Below, one piece after another: positions 33,791-41,534 of a DNA stretch of 41,534 bases. The notes below the pieces were generated by a model, which did not search any database, had not been told where the DNA came from, and was given only the letters and a program-made list of their open reading frames with translations. A program made the position numbers and the translations under genes. This DNA is from Flavobacteriales bacterium UBA2619 (GTDB lineage: Bacteria; Bacteroidota; Bacteroidia; Flavobacteriales_D; Sanyastnellaceae), in NCBI GenBank assembly GCA_002339135.1, contig DDJR01000008.1:1-41534 (forward strand), read 5' to 3'. The stretch's first letter is position 1. Every line of letters starts with the position of its first letter.

Positions 33791-34540
33791 ATGAATATTA
33801 CTCTAAAAGTTTGGCGACAGAAAGGCCCTAATTCATTAGGATCGATGGAAACACATCAAATGACTGACGTATCTGGAGACATGTCATTCTTGGAGATGAT
33901 GGATGTTCTCAATGGAAATTTAATTCGTGCGGGAAAGACACCTTTCGCATTCGATCACGATTGCCGAGAAGGAATATGTGGGTCTTGTTCCATGTTTATT
34001 AACGGTGAGGCGCATGGGCCAGGAAGAAATGTCACGACTTGTCAGCTGCACATGCGTTCATTTAAAGACGGTGAAACGATACATGTAGAGCCGTGGCGCT
34101 CATCAGCATTTCCAATTATAAAAGACTTAACAGTTGACCGAAGTGCGTTTGACAGGGTCATGCAAGCAGGAGGCTATGTGTCGGTTAATACGTCAGGCGA
34201 GACTCAAGATGCAAATGCAATTCCGATTCCCAAGCATGACGCTGACGAGGCGTTTTCTTCGGCTACATGCATAGGGTGTGGAGCTTGTGTAGCTACTTGC
34301 AAGAACTCTTCAGCCATGCTTTTTGTGTCAGCAAAAGTTAGCCAGCTATCCCTTCTTCCTCAAGGAAAACCTGAGAGAAAAGAGCGCGTGATACGTATGG
34401 TAGATCAAATGGATTTGGAAGGCTTTGGCAATTGTACAAATACTGGAGCATGCGAAGTTGAATGTCCCAAAGGCATAAGCATTACAAACATTGCCCGCAT
34501 GAACAGAGAATTCCTGTCTTCAAGCTTGACGTCCAAATAG
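33791..34540 (+). CDS. sdhB: Succinate dehydrogenase iron-sulfur subunit
   Basis: This subunit passes electrons from SdhA to the haem subunit. The 249 residues hold all three clusters. The [2Fe-2S] ligands are C58, C63, C66 and C84 (CREGICGSC... TTC). The [4Fe-4S] set is C160, C163, C166 and C225 (CIGCGAC and the final CP motif). The [3Fe-4S] set is C170, C215 and C221. It starts 6 bases after sdhA and is the last gene of the operon. A 12-base palindrome lies 14 bases after the stop and probably serves the next gene. Confidence 0.97.
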   Translation: MNITLKVWRQKGPNSLGSMETHQMTDVSGDMSFLEMMDVLNGNLIRAGKTPFAFDHDCREGICGSCSMFINGEAHGPGRNVTTCQLHMRSFKDGETIHVEPWRSSAFPIIKDLTVDRSAFDRVMQAGGYVSVNTSGETQDANAIPIPKHDADEAFSSATCIGCGACVATCKNSSAMLFVSAKVSQLSLLPQGKPERKERVIRMVDQMDLEGFGNCTNTGACEVECPKGISITNIARMNREFLSSSLTSK

Positions 34541-34553
34541 AAGCCTGTTTGTC

Positions 34554-34627
34554 ATAACAATTGTTACTTGAGTGAGACTTTGAGCTTCCCGCCTTAGTTT
34601 TGTAATATGAAGAATATAACAATTGTT
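34554..34627. promoter_or_regulatory. Paired 12-base repeats bracketing the metal-module promoter
   Basis: ATAACAATTGTT occurs at 34554-34565, within the perfect palindrome TAACAATTGTTA (34555-34566), and again at 34616-34627 inside codons 4-7 of the next gene. Palindrome centres are 62 bases apart, near six helical turns, with the -7 box between them. They are candidate operators. Confidence 0.35.
34595..34602 (+). promoter_or_regulatory. -7 box of the heavy-metal-associated gene
   Basis: TAGTTTTG is a perfect TAnnTTTG match and ends exactly 4 bases before the ATG at 34607. A TTG at 34568-34570 is 24 bases upstream, slightly too far for the usual -33 box. Confidence 0.45.
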
Positions 34628-34966
34628 GTTTTAGCCTTGATGCTTTCTAGCAACGTTTCGGCTCAAAAGAAGATGAATGTCACTTTTGAAGTTGGCGCAG
34701 TATGTGGAATGTGCGAAGAGCGTATTGAAAAGGCGTATGACGTGAAGGGCATCGTGATTGCTGATTACGATCTCGAAACACACCAGCTTAACGTTGTCTA
34801 CAAAACGAAGCATTTCCCTAATATCCTCGACGTTCATCGTCTTGCCTCGAATGTAGGCCACGATACAGATTTGATTAAAGCCTCAGACGAAGTCTATGCA
34901 AAAATTCATGGATGCTGTAAGTACAGGGAGGAAGTTCACCAATGTACAGGCGATCACGAACACTAG
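34607..34966 (+). CDS. Periplasmic heavy-metal-associated (HMA-like) protein
   Basis: The 119-residue protein has a signal peptide (MKNITIVVLALMLSSNVSAQ, cleavage near residue 20). The mature part is a ferredoxin-like HMA domain with metal-binding C-x-M-C (GAVCGMCEERIEKAY), a beta strand LNVVYK and the NVGHDTD end seen in copper-chaperone-like domains. A Cys/His-rich C-terminus (HGCCKY, HQCTGDHEH) could hold a second metal. A periplasmic metal-carrier role, probably for copper, is inferred from the motif and from the His/Met-rich TonB receptor gene 216 bases downstream. Confidence 0.85.
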   Translation: MKNITIVVLALMLSSNVSAQKKMNVTFEVGAVCGMCEERIEKAYDVKGIVIADYDLETHQLNVVYKTKHFPNILDVHRLASNVGHDTDLIKASDEVYAKIHGCCKYREEVHQCTGDHEH

Positions 34967-35182
34967 AAATAACAACCTGTAAGTCAAAGACAAATGAGTT
35001 TTTCATTTTAGTCGATATTTAACCGATTTATTTTCTTTGCTTATTTAAAGCCACCAATCATTAGAGGAGTTCCCGATAAAAACTGCAAATTCCAGTTTCC
35101 CATATCGGATTTGACACAGATTACGCATAGAAACATTCAGATTTTCGTTCGCTACCCGTACGTTGCCAATTTTTAGATTAAC

Positions 35183-37624
35183 ATGAAGCTTTTAAAACAC
35201 TTGTCTCTATTCGTATTTATCGTTAGTTGCTTGTCGATACAAAGAGTCAACGCGCAGAAACAGGTAAAGGGGAAGATTCTCGCTCCGGAATCTCACGTAG
35301 GCCATGACCACGAAGCTGGTGGACACGCGGGGGAGGTGGTATACGATGTTTTACCAGGTGCAACAGTGATATGGAAGGGAACGACGGTGGGGACGATGTC
35401 TGATCTTTTCGGGTTTTTTAAGATACCCGCTTTGGGGATTGGTGACACACTTCAAGTCAGCATGATAGGCTATGAGACGGTAGGTCTAGTCTATACAGGC
35501 TGGGATTATTTAGACATTCCATTGCAGCCTGGAGTTCTGTTAAATGAAGCACAGGTAGAAGCCAGAAACTCCACGACTTCTATTTCCCTTCTCAATCCAT
35601 TAAACATCCAGCAGCTTAACAGGAAAGAACTTGCAAAGGCAGCCTGTTGCAACTTAAGTGAAGCGTTCGAAACAAACGCTTCTGTCGACGCCTCTTTTAC
35701 AGATGCAGTTACAGGAACTCGTCAGATTCGTATGCTAGGGTTAGATGGCAAATACACTCAGCTTCTCGTGGACAATCTCCCAGGCCCGAGAGGATTGAAT
35801 GTGGTGCAAGGTCTGTCTTTTATTCCCGGGCCCTGGATAGATAACATTTCAATTTCAAAAGGAACAGGGTCGGTTACCCACGGTTATGAAAGCATAACAG
35901 GCCAAATCAATGTTGCGATGCGAAATCCTGAAAACGCCGAGCCGCTTCACATTAACCTGTACACAAGCGGAGATGGAAGATTGGAATGGAATCATGTCAG
36001 CAGTCACCAAGTGAACAGACGTTGGAGCACCGCTCTTCTAAGCCACGCAGAGCTCGGGACGCTGATCAATGACCGCAATGACGACTCGTTTCTTGATACA
36101 CCATTAAAACGAGATTTGGTTTTGAGAAATGAGTGGAAGTTTCGTGGAGACAGAGGAATTCGAGGTGAGTACGCAATTTCTTCTGTAAAAATGCAGAGGT
36201 TAGCAGGTCAAGCTTCGGCATACTCAGAATCTAGCTCGCCTTTTGATCTTTTAAAATCCCACCTAGAAAATACAGATACATCAGCTTGGACTGCGGCGAC
36301 GACGATTGCACGATTTGAAGCCTCAGCAAAAACAGGGTATGTTTTTCCTGCACAATCTTGGAAATCCATAGGCACACAATTTTTTGCATCGACCCACAAC
36401 CAAACCCACAAGTTTGGCAACAGGAGTTATTTGGGAACCGAAGATTATTTTAGGGGAAATGTTCTCTTCTCGAGTATCATCAACAATACAGATCACAAAT
36501 TCACAACAGGTGTTAGTTTTGTTTATGATGAATTTAATGAGATTGGTACATGGGGAGCAGACTTCCAAGATTGGGATGCTGAAAATGACACGATTTCCCG
36601 TACAGAAATTGTTCCAGGGGCATTCCTAGAGTACACTTGGACTGCAGGAGAACGTTTGGTTGTTGTAGCTGGCCTTCGAGGGGATCACCACAACCTGCAC
36701 GGAAACTTTGCCTCGCCGCGTTTGCATGTTCGTTATTCATTGGCGGAGGAGACGTCTGTTAAACTTGTCGCGGGTCGTGGCTTCAGAACAGCAAACGTTT
36801 TTATGGAACAATTGGGCTCTTGGGCGAGTAACAGACGCTGGGATATTCAAGAAGATTTGGCTCCAGAAGTAGCTACCAATGTAGGATTAAACCTTGTCTC
36901 TAAATTTAGAGTAAACTCGAGAGATGCTTCACTTTCTTTAGATGGTTACTACACCCACTTTGACAACAGAATCATTGTAGATTTATACAACTCTCCACAC
37001 GAAGTAAGTGTCTATAATTTAAACAATGTTGGTGGATACCAGTCACGGTCTAGCTCTAAGACAGTCCAATTAGAATTCGATTGGTCCCTGCACAGGAGAA
37101 TGGACATACGTGCAGCCTACAGATGGGTTGATGCAGTAACAGGATATGCTTCAGGAGATTATGATGCAGGAAATGGGTTTGAAATGCAACAAGACCCATA
37201 TGTATCTAAGCACAGAGGCTTTGCCCAATGGAGCTATGCAAGCAAGGAATCTACAAGGGGAAAGCAAACTAGAATTGATGCAACCGTTCACTGGGTTGGG
37301 CCTCAATCTATGCCTGTACCTGATAGAATGGGGATGGGAATGGATCCAGACGATCCCATGAACCCCATGGATGAAATGGAGAATATGCATCCGAGTGTTT
37401 CACCTTCTTTCGCACAAGCAAATCTTCAATTTACCCAAATGTTGACTGGAAACCTTGAGTTATACATCGGAGTAGAAAACATCACAAATGTCAAGCAGAT
37501 GTCACCAATAGCTGGTGTAAATGATGGCGTTCTTGACTTTGAGAACTTTGATGCCAGCCTTGTCTATGGCCCTATTATGGGCCGAATGTCATATGCTGGA
37601 TTGAGGTGGACTTTGGGAGGGTAA
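35183..37624 (+). CDS. TonB-dependent receptor, His/Met-rich, probably metal-linked
   Basis: The 813-residue outer-membrane receptor has a signal peptide (cleavage near VNAQ, residue 25), a carboxypeptidase-like regulatory domain interrupted by a His-rich stretch (HVGHDHEAGGHAG, about 38-50), a plug domain with AACCNLSEAFETN, TGTRQIRMLGLDG, DNLPGPRGLN and SISKGTGSVTHGYESITGQINV, and a beta-barrel. Near the C-terminus a loop is rich in Met and Asp (MGMGMDPDDPMNPMDEMENM, about 716-735). The His and Met clusters and the HMA-like neighbour suggest copper or another soft metal. That is inference; the metal and the direction of transport are not shown. The 34967-35182 gap has no clear promoter box. 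Confidence 0.9.
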   Translation: MKLLKHLSLFVFIVSCLSIQRVNAQKQVKGKILAPESHVGHDHEAGGHAGEVVYDVLPGATVIWKGTTVGTMSDLFGFFKIPALGIGDTLQVSMIGYETVGLVYTGWDYLDIPLQPGVLLNEAQVEARNSTTSISLLNPLNIQQLNRKELAKAACCNLSEAFETNASVDASFTDAVTGTRQIRMLGLDGKYTQLLVDNLPGPRGLNVVQGLSFIPGPWIDNISISKGTGSVTHGYESITGQINVAMRNPENAEPLHINLYTSGDGRLEWNHVSSHQVNRRWSTALLSHAELGTLINDRNDDSFLDTPLKRDLVLRNEWKFRGDRGIRGEYAISSVKMQRLAGQASAYSESSSPFDLLKSHLENTDTSAWTAATTIARFEASAKTGYVFPAQSWKSIGTQFFASTHNQTHKFGNRSYLGTEDYFRGNVLFSSIINNTDHKFTTGVSFVYDEFNEIGTWGADFQDWDAENDTISRTEIVPGAFLEYTWTAGERLVVVAGLRGDHHNLHGNFASPRLHVRYSLAEETSVKLVAGRGFRTANVFMEQLGSWASNRRWDIQEDLAPEVATNVGLNLVSKFRVNSRDASLSLDGYYTHFDNRIIVDLYNSPHEVSVYNLNNVGGYQSRSSSKTVQLEFDWSLHRRMDIRAAYRWVDAVTGYASGDYDAGNGFEMQQDPYVSKHRGFAQWSYASKESTRGKQTRIDATVHWVGPQSMPVPDRMGMGMDPDDPMNPMDEMENMHPSVSPSFAQANLQFTQMLTGNLELYIGVENITNVKQMSPIAGVNDGVLDFENFDASLVYGPIMGRMSYAGLRWTLGG

Positions 37625-37638
37625 CAGACGGGAATAAT

Positions 37639-38262
37639 CTAGCCATGCATGGTTTCTACAATCCCATATCGCTGTATTATTTCACCTTCGAAATCAAGAA
37701 ATTTCTGCCACCTTGCGTCGACATCGATGCTCCCCCCATATTTTCTCGCAAATTTGAGAAAGGTCGTGTAATGGTGCGCTTCAGAGATCATCAACTCTCT
37801 GTAAAATTTAACCAAATCTGGATCGGTCAATTTTTCCGTTAAAAGCCGGAAACGCTCACAACTTCTCGCCTCAATCATTGCAGAAAAGAGCATTCTGTTC
37901 ACGAGCTGGTTTTCTTTTGACCCGCCTTCGCTAAGCATATACTTGTAGAGCTCTCCCACATAATTGTCCTTGCACTCATATTGAAGTTTTACACCTCTTT
38001 CCTTCATTTTTGCGAGAACCATGTCGAAATGCTCGAGCTCTTCAATTGCAATTTTAGTTAGCGCTTCTACCAAGTCGGTGTACATCGGAAACCTTGTAAT
38101 GACACTGATGGCATTGGAAGCTGCTTTCTGCTCACACCATGCGTGATCATTCAAAATAGAGTTAATGTTGCTTTCGCAAAGTTTCACCCATTTTTCATCT
38201 GTTGCAAGCCTTAATCCCAGAAGTACTTTTTTTGCCTTCTCGTATTTTTCGATTTCTGACAT
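37639..38262 (-). CDS. miaE: tRNA-(ms2io6A)-hydroxylase-type di-iron enzyme MiaE
   Basis: This non-haem di-iron monooxygenase hydroxylates the isopentenyl group of ms2i6A37 in tRNAs reading UNN codons. The 207-residue four-helix protein shows the carboxylate/His pattern: E44 (HAWCEQKAA), E75-x2-H78 (EELEHF), E131 (MIEARSCERF) and E161-x2-H164 (SEAHHY). Length and motif spacing are those of MiaE. The start is 12 bases after the rRNA methyltransferase stop, so both are likely on one transcript of RNA-modification genes. tRNA-Cys(GCA) at 2468-2541 is one potential substrate. Confidence 0.93.
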   Translation of the reverse strand: MSEIEKYEKAKKVLLGLRLATDEKWVKLCESNINSILNDHAWCEQKAASNAISVITRFPMYTDLVEALTKIAIEELEHFDMVLAKMKERGVKLQYECKDNYVGELYKYMLSEGGSKENQLVNRMLFSAMIEARSCERFRLLTEKLTDPDLVKFYRELMISEAHHYTTFLKFARKYGGSIDVDARWQKFLDFEGEIIQRYGIVETMHG

Positions 38263-38274
38263 CTTAAAATAATT

Positions 38275-39150
38275 TTATGACAATTCAACTCGAATCAGAG
38301 AGCCCGTAGAGAGCAAGTGTCCATCACTCGCCTTCAAACAGAGCTCCCCACATTCAGTGGAGGCATTTGGCAAAACATTTCGCCAGAGTGTTTCAAGCGT
38401 GGAAGGAGGAAGACCGGAGTAGGTATTCATGACAATAAAACCACCCGGAGCCACAACTTTGGAAACGAGGTCCACAAGTTCTACTAAGCTTTGCTCAAGT
38501 TTCCATTTTTCATTCTTTGGACCCAACCCCCAAGTTGGGGGGTCGAGAACAACTCCGGTATACTTGTTTCCTCTTTTCACCTCTCGTCGGAGAAATTTAA
38601 GAGCGTCTTCTACGACCCATCGAATTCCAGTTAAACCACTCAGCTCCATGTTCTCTCGTGTCCAGTCGATGACTTGCCTGATTGCATCGACATGGGTGAC
38701 ATCGGCTCCCGCACTTTTTGCCGCAAGACTCGCCCCGCCTGTGTATGCAAAGAGGTTTAGAAGTTTGTCTCCCTTGTTGACTTTGTCTGCGATATATTCC
38801 CAATTAGAAGCTTGCTCAGGAAATACCCCAATGTGCTTAAATCGGGTGGTTTCGAGTTTAAATTTCAGCCTCAGCGAAGGGTTGCTTTCTGATTGATACT
38901 CTAAATCCCATCTTTCAGGGACCTTTCCACTCTGCTTCCAATACCCAGCAGCCTTGCTTGTGGATTCAAAACTCGCATGGGCTTTATCCCAAATTTTGAA
39001 GGGCTTCCCCCTGTTCCATACCGCACTTGCTTCGGGTCTATCGAGCACCAATTCACCGAACCGCTCTAGCTTGGCTCCTTCTCCAGAATCGATCAACTCA
39101 TAGTCCTTCCAGGTGTCGGCAACAAACCTTTTTATTTTATGTGATCCCAT
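38275..39150 (-). CDS. Class I SAM-dependent rRNA methyltransferase-like protein (RlmI/RlmK-like)
   Basis: I chose MGSHKIKRF at 39150 (291 residues) because a GACCTTTG box lies 6 bases before it; the frame extends 15 codons further. The protein has an N-terminal beta-rich part with LERFGELVLDRPE and FKHIGVFPEQASNW, then the SAM-binding motif LFAYTGGASLAAKSAGA with D in VTHVDAI, and motif IV LDPPTWGLG. The layout matches COG1092-type RNA methyltransferases lacking the N-terminal PUA domain. The exact target base is not evident. It is the first gene of a unit with miaE. Confidence 0.85.
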   Translation of the reverse strand: MGSHKIKRFVADTWKDYELIDSGEGAKLERFGELVLDRPEASAVWNRGKPFKIWDKAHASFESTSKAAGYWKQSGKVPERWDLEYQSESNPSLRLKFKLETTRFKHIGVFPEQASNWEYIADKVNKGDKLLNLFAYTGGASLAAKSAGADVTHVDAIRQVIDWTRENMELSGLTGIRWVVEDALKFLRREVKRGNKYTGVVLDPPTWGLGPKNEKWKLEQSLVELVDLVSKVVAPGGFIVMNTYSGLPPSTLETLWRNVLPNASTECGELCLKASDGHLLSTGSLIRVELS

Positions 39151-39252
39151 ATTGTGCAAAGGTCGTGAATTGAATGCGTAACTCACACCTAACATTCTAA
39201 TAATGATGTAGTCATGCTCAATTGAATATTTCGCCTCATCTTTGTGCTATAT

Positions 39253-41472
39253 ATGGGAAGGAAAAAAAGTGGAAGCTGGCCTAAAGGAAACAAATCAGAT
39301 AGGGGTAGCAAAGGCCAAAGAGGTCAACATGGAGTTTCGAGTTCGAATTCACCAAAGGATTTACGCAGAACGATTTTAGAGATCTTTCGCAGAAGACCTG
39401 ATAAGCCATTAAACCACAAGCAGGTATCATCTGCATTGGGTGTGCTAAATCACGATGTTAAGAAACTCATTATGGAGTTGATGAGTGAGTTGGCAACGAA
39501 AGGCAAGCTTGAAGATATAGGGCGCGGAAAATATTTGCTTATGCCAGAAGAAGTACAAGCTACTTCAGGAGTCATCCAAATTACGCGCTTCGGAAGAGGC
39601 TTCGTTATGCAAGAGGATGGTTCAGAGATAAAATTATCCAAAGGATCCACAGGAAGTTCATTTTGGGGAGACACCGTTGAAGTAGAGTGGTCAAAAATCC
39701 GCGGCAAAGCGATTCCCTATGTTTCGAAAGTCACTCAACGTATGCGCAAGCTCTATGTTGTTACCATTGAACAAGTGAAAGACTATGCGTTCGGTCATCC
39801 TTCAGATACGAGACTTCACACAAACTTTTTTATCCCAGGTCGCTCTTTGAATGGAGCGATTCAAGGAGACAAGGTTTTGGTTGAACTTCAATCTTGGGAG
39901 TCGCATGACGACGCGCCTCTGGGTCATGTTGTTAAGGTATTGGGCCAAGAAGGGGACAATGATGTAGAAATGCATGCCATCTTAGCAGAGTATGGATTGC
40001 CACTCGAGTTCCCGCCAGAAGTCGAGGAAGAGGCAAAACTGTTTACACCGAGTTCGGAAAGTAGTGCAGGTCTTGATAAAAAGGAAATCGAGAAACGTCG
40101 TGACATGCGTGACGTCCTGACGATGACTATAGACCCCGCAGATGCTAAGGATTTTGATGATGCTTTGAGTCTGAAGAAATTAAAAAACGGGAACATCGAG
40201 GTAGGAATTCATATTGCAGATGTGTCTTACTATGTGAAACCAGGAAGCGCAATAGATACAGAGGCAATTGGTCGTGCAACCTCTGTTTATTTGGTAGACA
40301 GAACAATCCCGATGCTTCCAGAAGTCCTTTCTAACGATCTGTGCTCGCTTCGTCCCAAGGAAGATAAATTTGCCTTTAGTTCCGTATTTGAAATGGACGA
40401 AGATGCGAACGTAATCAATGAATGGTTCGGGAGAACCGTCATTCATTCTGACCGAAGATTTTCATATGAAGACGCTCAAGTAAGGCTTGAAACTGGAGAG
40501 GGAGACCTCGCCGACGAGCTTGCCTTAATGTTCAAGCTTGCAACGAAGCTTCGGGAGAAAAGATTTGAGAACGGTGGCATCGACTTCAATACCGAAGAGG
40601 TAAGGTTCGAACTCGACGAATCTGGAAAGCCGTTGCGTGTGGTGATTAAAAGAATGAGGGAATCGAATAAACTCATTGAAGACTTTATGCTGCTTGCAAA
40701 CGTTCGAGTTGCGAGATTCTTGGCAAAAGTTCATCCAGAGAAGAACACACCAACGAGAACGAGTATCTATCGCATTCATGACAATCCAGACCCCGAAAAA
40801 CTTCAAGCGCTTCGTGTATTCGTGAAGAGGTTTGGTCACGATATGCCCAAACCTCAAAAAGGAAACGCTGAGGCGCTCATTCGAGATTTGCTAAAAGCTA
40901 CTTCCGGAACTCCTGAGGAAGGAACGGTAAAGACGATGGCAATTCGAACCATGGCGAAGGCTGAGTATTCCAGCACGAACATCGGTCACTACGGTCTATC
41001 GTTTCCTTATTACACACACTTTACCTCTCCCATTCGCCGCTATCCCGATGTGATTGTGCACCGTTTGTTACAGAATTACCTAGACGGTGGTAAAGACGCA
41101 GATTCAAGTGAACTCGACTCTCGTTGTCACCACAGCGGGATCATGGAAAAGCGCTCATCAGAAGCTGAGCGTGCCAGTATTAAGTACAAGCAGGTAGAGT
41201 TTTTAACGACTCGCATAGGTGAAACATTTACAGGTCTTGTCGCGGGAGCAATACCAAGAGGACTTTTCGTGGAGATTCAGGAAAACAAGTGCGAAGGCTT
41301 TGTCCCCAAGGACGCGCTTCCGAATGATCATTGGGTCTATGATGACAAGCGAATTGGCTTTGAAGGAATGCGTTCAGGTAAGCTGATCGCACTTGGCGAT
41401 CAAGTCACGGTGAGGGTCGTTTCAGCGAACCTTGCAAAACGTCAGCTAGAGTTTGAAGTTCTTGTAGATTAA
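39253..41472 (+). CDS. rnr: Ribonuclease R
   Basis: This processive 3'-5' exoribonuclease degrades structured RNA. I start it at MGRKKSGSW (39253); an in-frame GTG lies three codons upstream. In order, the 739 residues comprise a basic Gly/Ser-rich N-terminus (1-35), a winged-helix domain (IFRRRPDKPLNHKQVSSALG...), cold-shock OB folds, and the RNB catalytic domain with DPADAKDFDDALS, whose Asp residues (about 294-303) bind the metals. TSPIRRYPDVIVHR closes that domain, and a C-terminal S1 domain (GLVAGAIPRGLFVEI...) ends the protein. There is no Lys-rich tail after S1, unlike E. coli RNase R. Confidence 0.95.
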   Translation: MGRKKSGSWPKGNKSDRGSKGQRGQHGVSSSNSPKDLRRTILEIFRRRPDKPLNHKQVSSALGVLNHDVKKLIMELMSELATKGKLEDIGRGKYLLMPEEVQATSGVIQITRFGRGFVMQEDGSEIKLSKGSTGSSFWGDTVEVEWSKIRGKAIPYVSKVTQRMRKLYVVTIEQVKDYAFGHPSDTRLHTNFFIPGRSLNGAIQGDKVLVELQSWESHDDAPLGHVVKVLGQEGDNDVEMHAILAEYGLPLEFPPEVEEEAKLFTPSSESSAGLDKKEIEKRRDMRDVLTMTIDPADAKDFDDALSLKKLKNGNIEVGIHIADVSYYVKPGSAIDTEAIGRATSVYLVDRTIPMLPEVLSNDLCSLRPKEDKFAFSSVFEMDEDANVINEWFGRTVIHSDRRFSYEDAQVRLETGEGDLADELALMFKLATKLREKRFENGGIDFNTEEVRFELDESGKPLRVVIKRMRESNKLIEDFMLLANVRVARFLAKVHPEKNTPTRTSIYRIHDNPDPEKLQALRVFVKRFGHDMPKPQKGNAEALIRDLLKATSGTPEEGTVKTMAIRTMAKAEYSSTNIGHYGLSFPYYTHFTSPIRRYPDVIVHRLLQNYLDGGKDADSSELDSRCHHSGIMEKRSSEAERASIKYKQVEFLTTRIGETFTGLVAGAIPRGLFVEIQENKCEGFVPKDALPNDHWVYDDKRIGFEGMRSGKLIALGDQVTVRVVSANLAKRQLEFEVLVD

Positions 41473-41484
41473 GCAGTACTTTTG
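41452..41484 (+). promoter_or_regulatory. Promoter of the right-edge tRNA
   Basis: TTTG (41452-41455) is followed after 21 bases by TACTTTTG (41477-41484). Both are perfect matches to the Bacteroidota consensus. The -33 box lies inside the last codons of rnr. The tRNA starts 11 bases after the -7 box. Confidence 0.6.
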
Positions 41485-41495
41485 CGCTTCGATTT

Positions 41496-41534
41496 GCGCT
41501 TGTAGCTCAGTGGTTAGAGCAGTGGACTCATAAT
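41496..41534 (+). tRNA. tRNA with anticodon CAU (Met or Ile2), cut by the window edge
   Basis: The 5' half is visible: acceptor strand GCGCTTG, T8-A9, D arm GCTC...GAGC, anticodon strand GTGGA and loop CTCATAA, so the anticodon is CAU. The D-arm and anticodon regions fit an elongator tRNA-Met or a lysidine-modified tRNA-Ile2 rather than the initiator. The 3' half is outside the window. Confidence 0.85.

Noticed and set aside
34992..35008. A possible terminator after the HMA-like gene (AAATGA/TCATTT hairpin)
   Set aside because: The stem is six mostly A-T pairs with only a short T run after it, too weak to call.

Overview
The window looks like ordinary core chromosome of a Bacteroidota bacterium, most likely a marine Flavobacteriia (Cryomorphaceae/Schleiferiaceae-like; the family is an inference). 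The evidence is a giant surface protein with a type-B type IX secretion (T9SS) C-terminal domain, an HU-CCDC81/SPOR protein, a DUF6495-like protein, a three-gene di-haem succinate:quinone oxidoreductase, two TonB receptors with carboxypeptidase-like N-domains, and promoters of the Bacteroidota form TTTG...TAnnTTTG with little Shine-Dalgarno signal. Gene density is very high: the longest gene-free gaps are about 215 bases (2254-2467 and 34967-35182). I see no insertion sequence, phage, CRISPR array, rRNA or obvious pseudogene.

Layout. 39-2253: two minus-strand exported proteins of unknown function. 2429-2541: tRNA-Cys and its terminator. 2602-3596: pssA-purS. 3616-5384: a 20-residue-repeat protein translationally coupled to a Cys/Met PLP enzyme, divergent from an Lrp/AsnC regulator (5507-5953) across an intergenic region holding two equally built inverted repeats. 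5962-8676: glyS-pgk. 8877-14875: gpsA, a 1321-residue T9SS cargo and an HU/SPOR protein. 14861-20706 (minus): TonB receptor, kdsB, a lipoprotein-type S9 oligopeptidase and a DUF6495-like protein. 20840-21928: dprA, overlapping tail to tail with a cation/proton antiporter (21867-23252) that follows rseP. 24701-27160: a class A penicillin-binding protein with an inserted zinc-ribbon-like segment. 27183-28560: scoA-scoB. 28576-30482: gltX-folB. 30617: a short ssb. 31087-34540: sdhCAB. 34607-37624: a periplasmic heavy-metal-associated protein followed by a His/Met-rich TonB receptor, probably a metal (copper-like) module. 37639-39150: rRNA methyltransferase and miaE. 39253-41472: rnr. The right edge cuts a tRNA with anticodon CAU.

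Functional themes are envelope building (pssA, gpsA, kdsB, PBP1A, rseP, TonB receptors, T9SS cargo), translation and RNA metabolism (glyS, gltX, two tRNAs, miaE, rRNA methyltransferase, rnr), and central metabolism (pgk, sdhCAB, scoAB, purS, folB). I found no convincing multi-gene undescribed system. The best leads are the paired inverted repeats in front of the Lrp gene, the zinc-ribbon-like insertion in PBP1A, -7 boxes lying 4-6 bases from start codons (suggesting leaderless mRNAs), the metal module with its bracketing palindromes, and the 20-residue-repeat protein.
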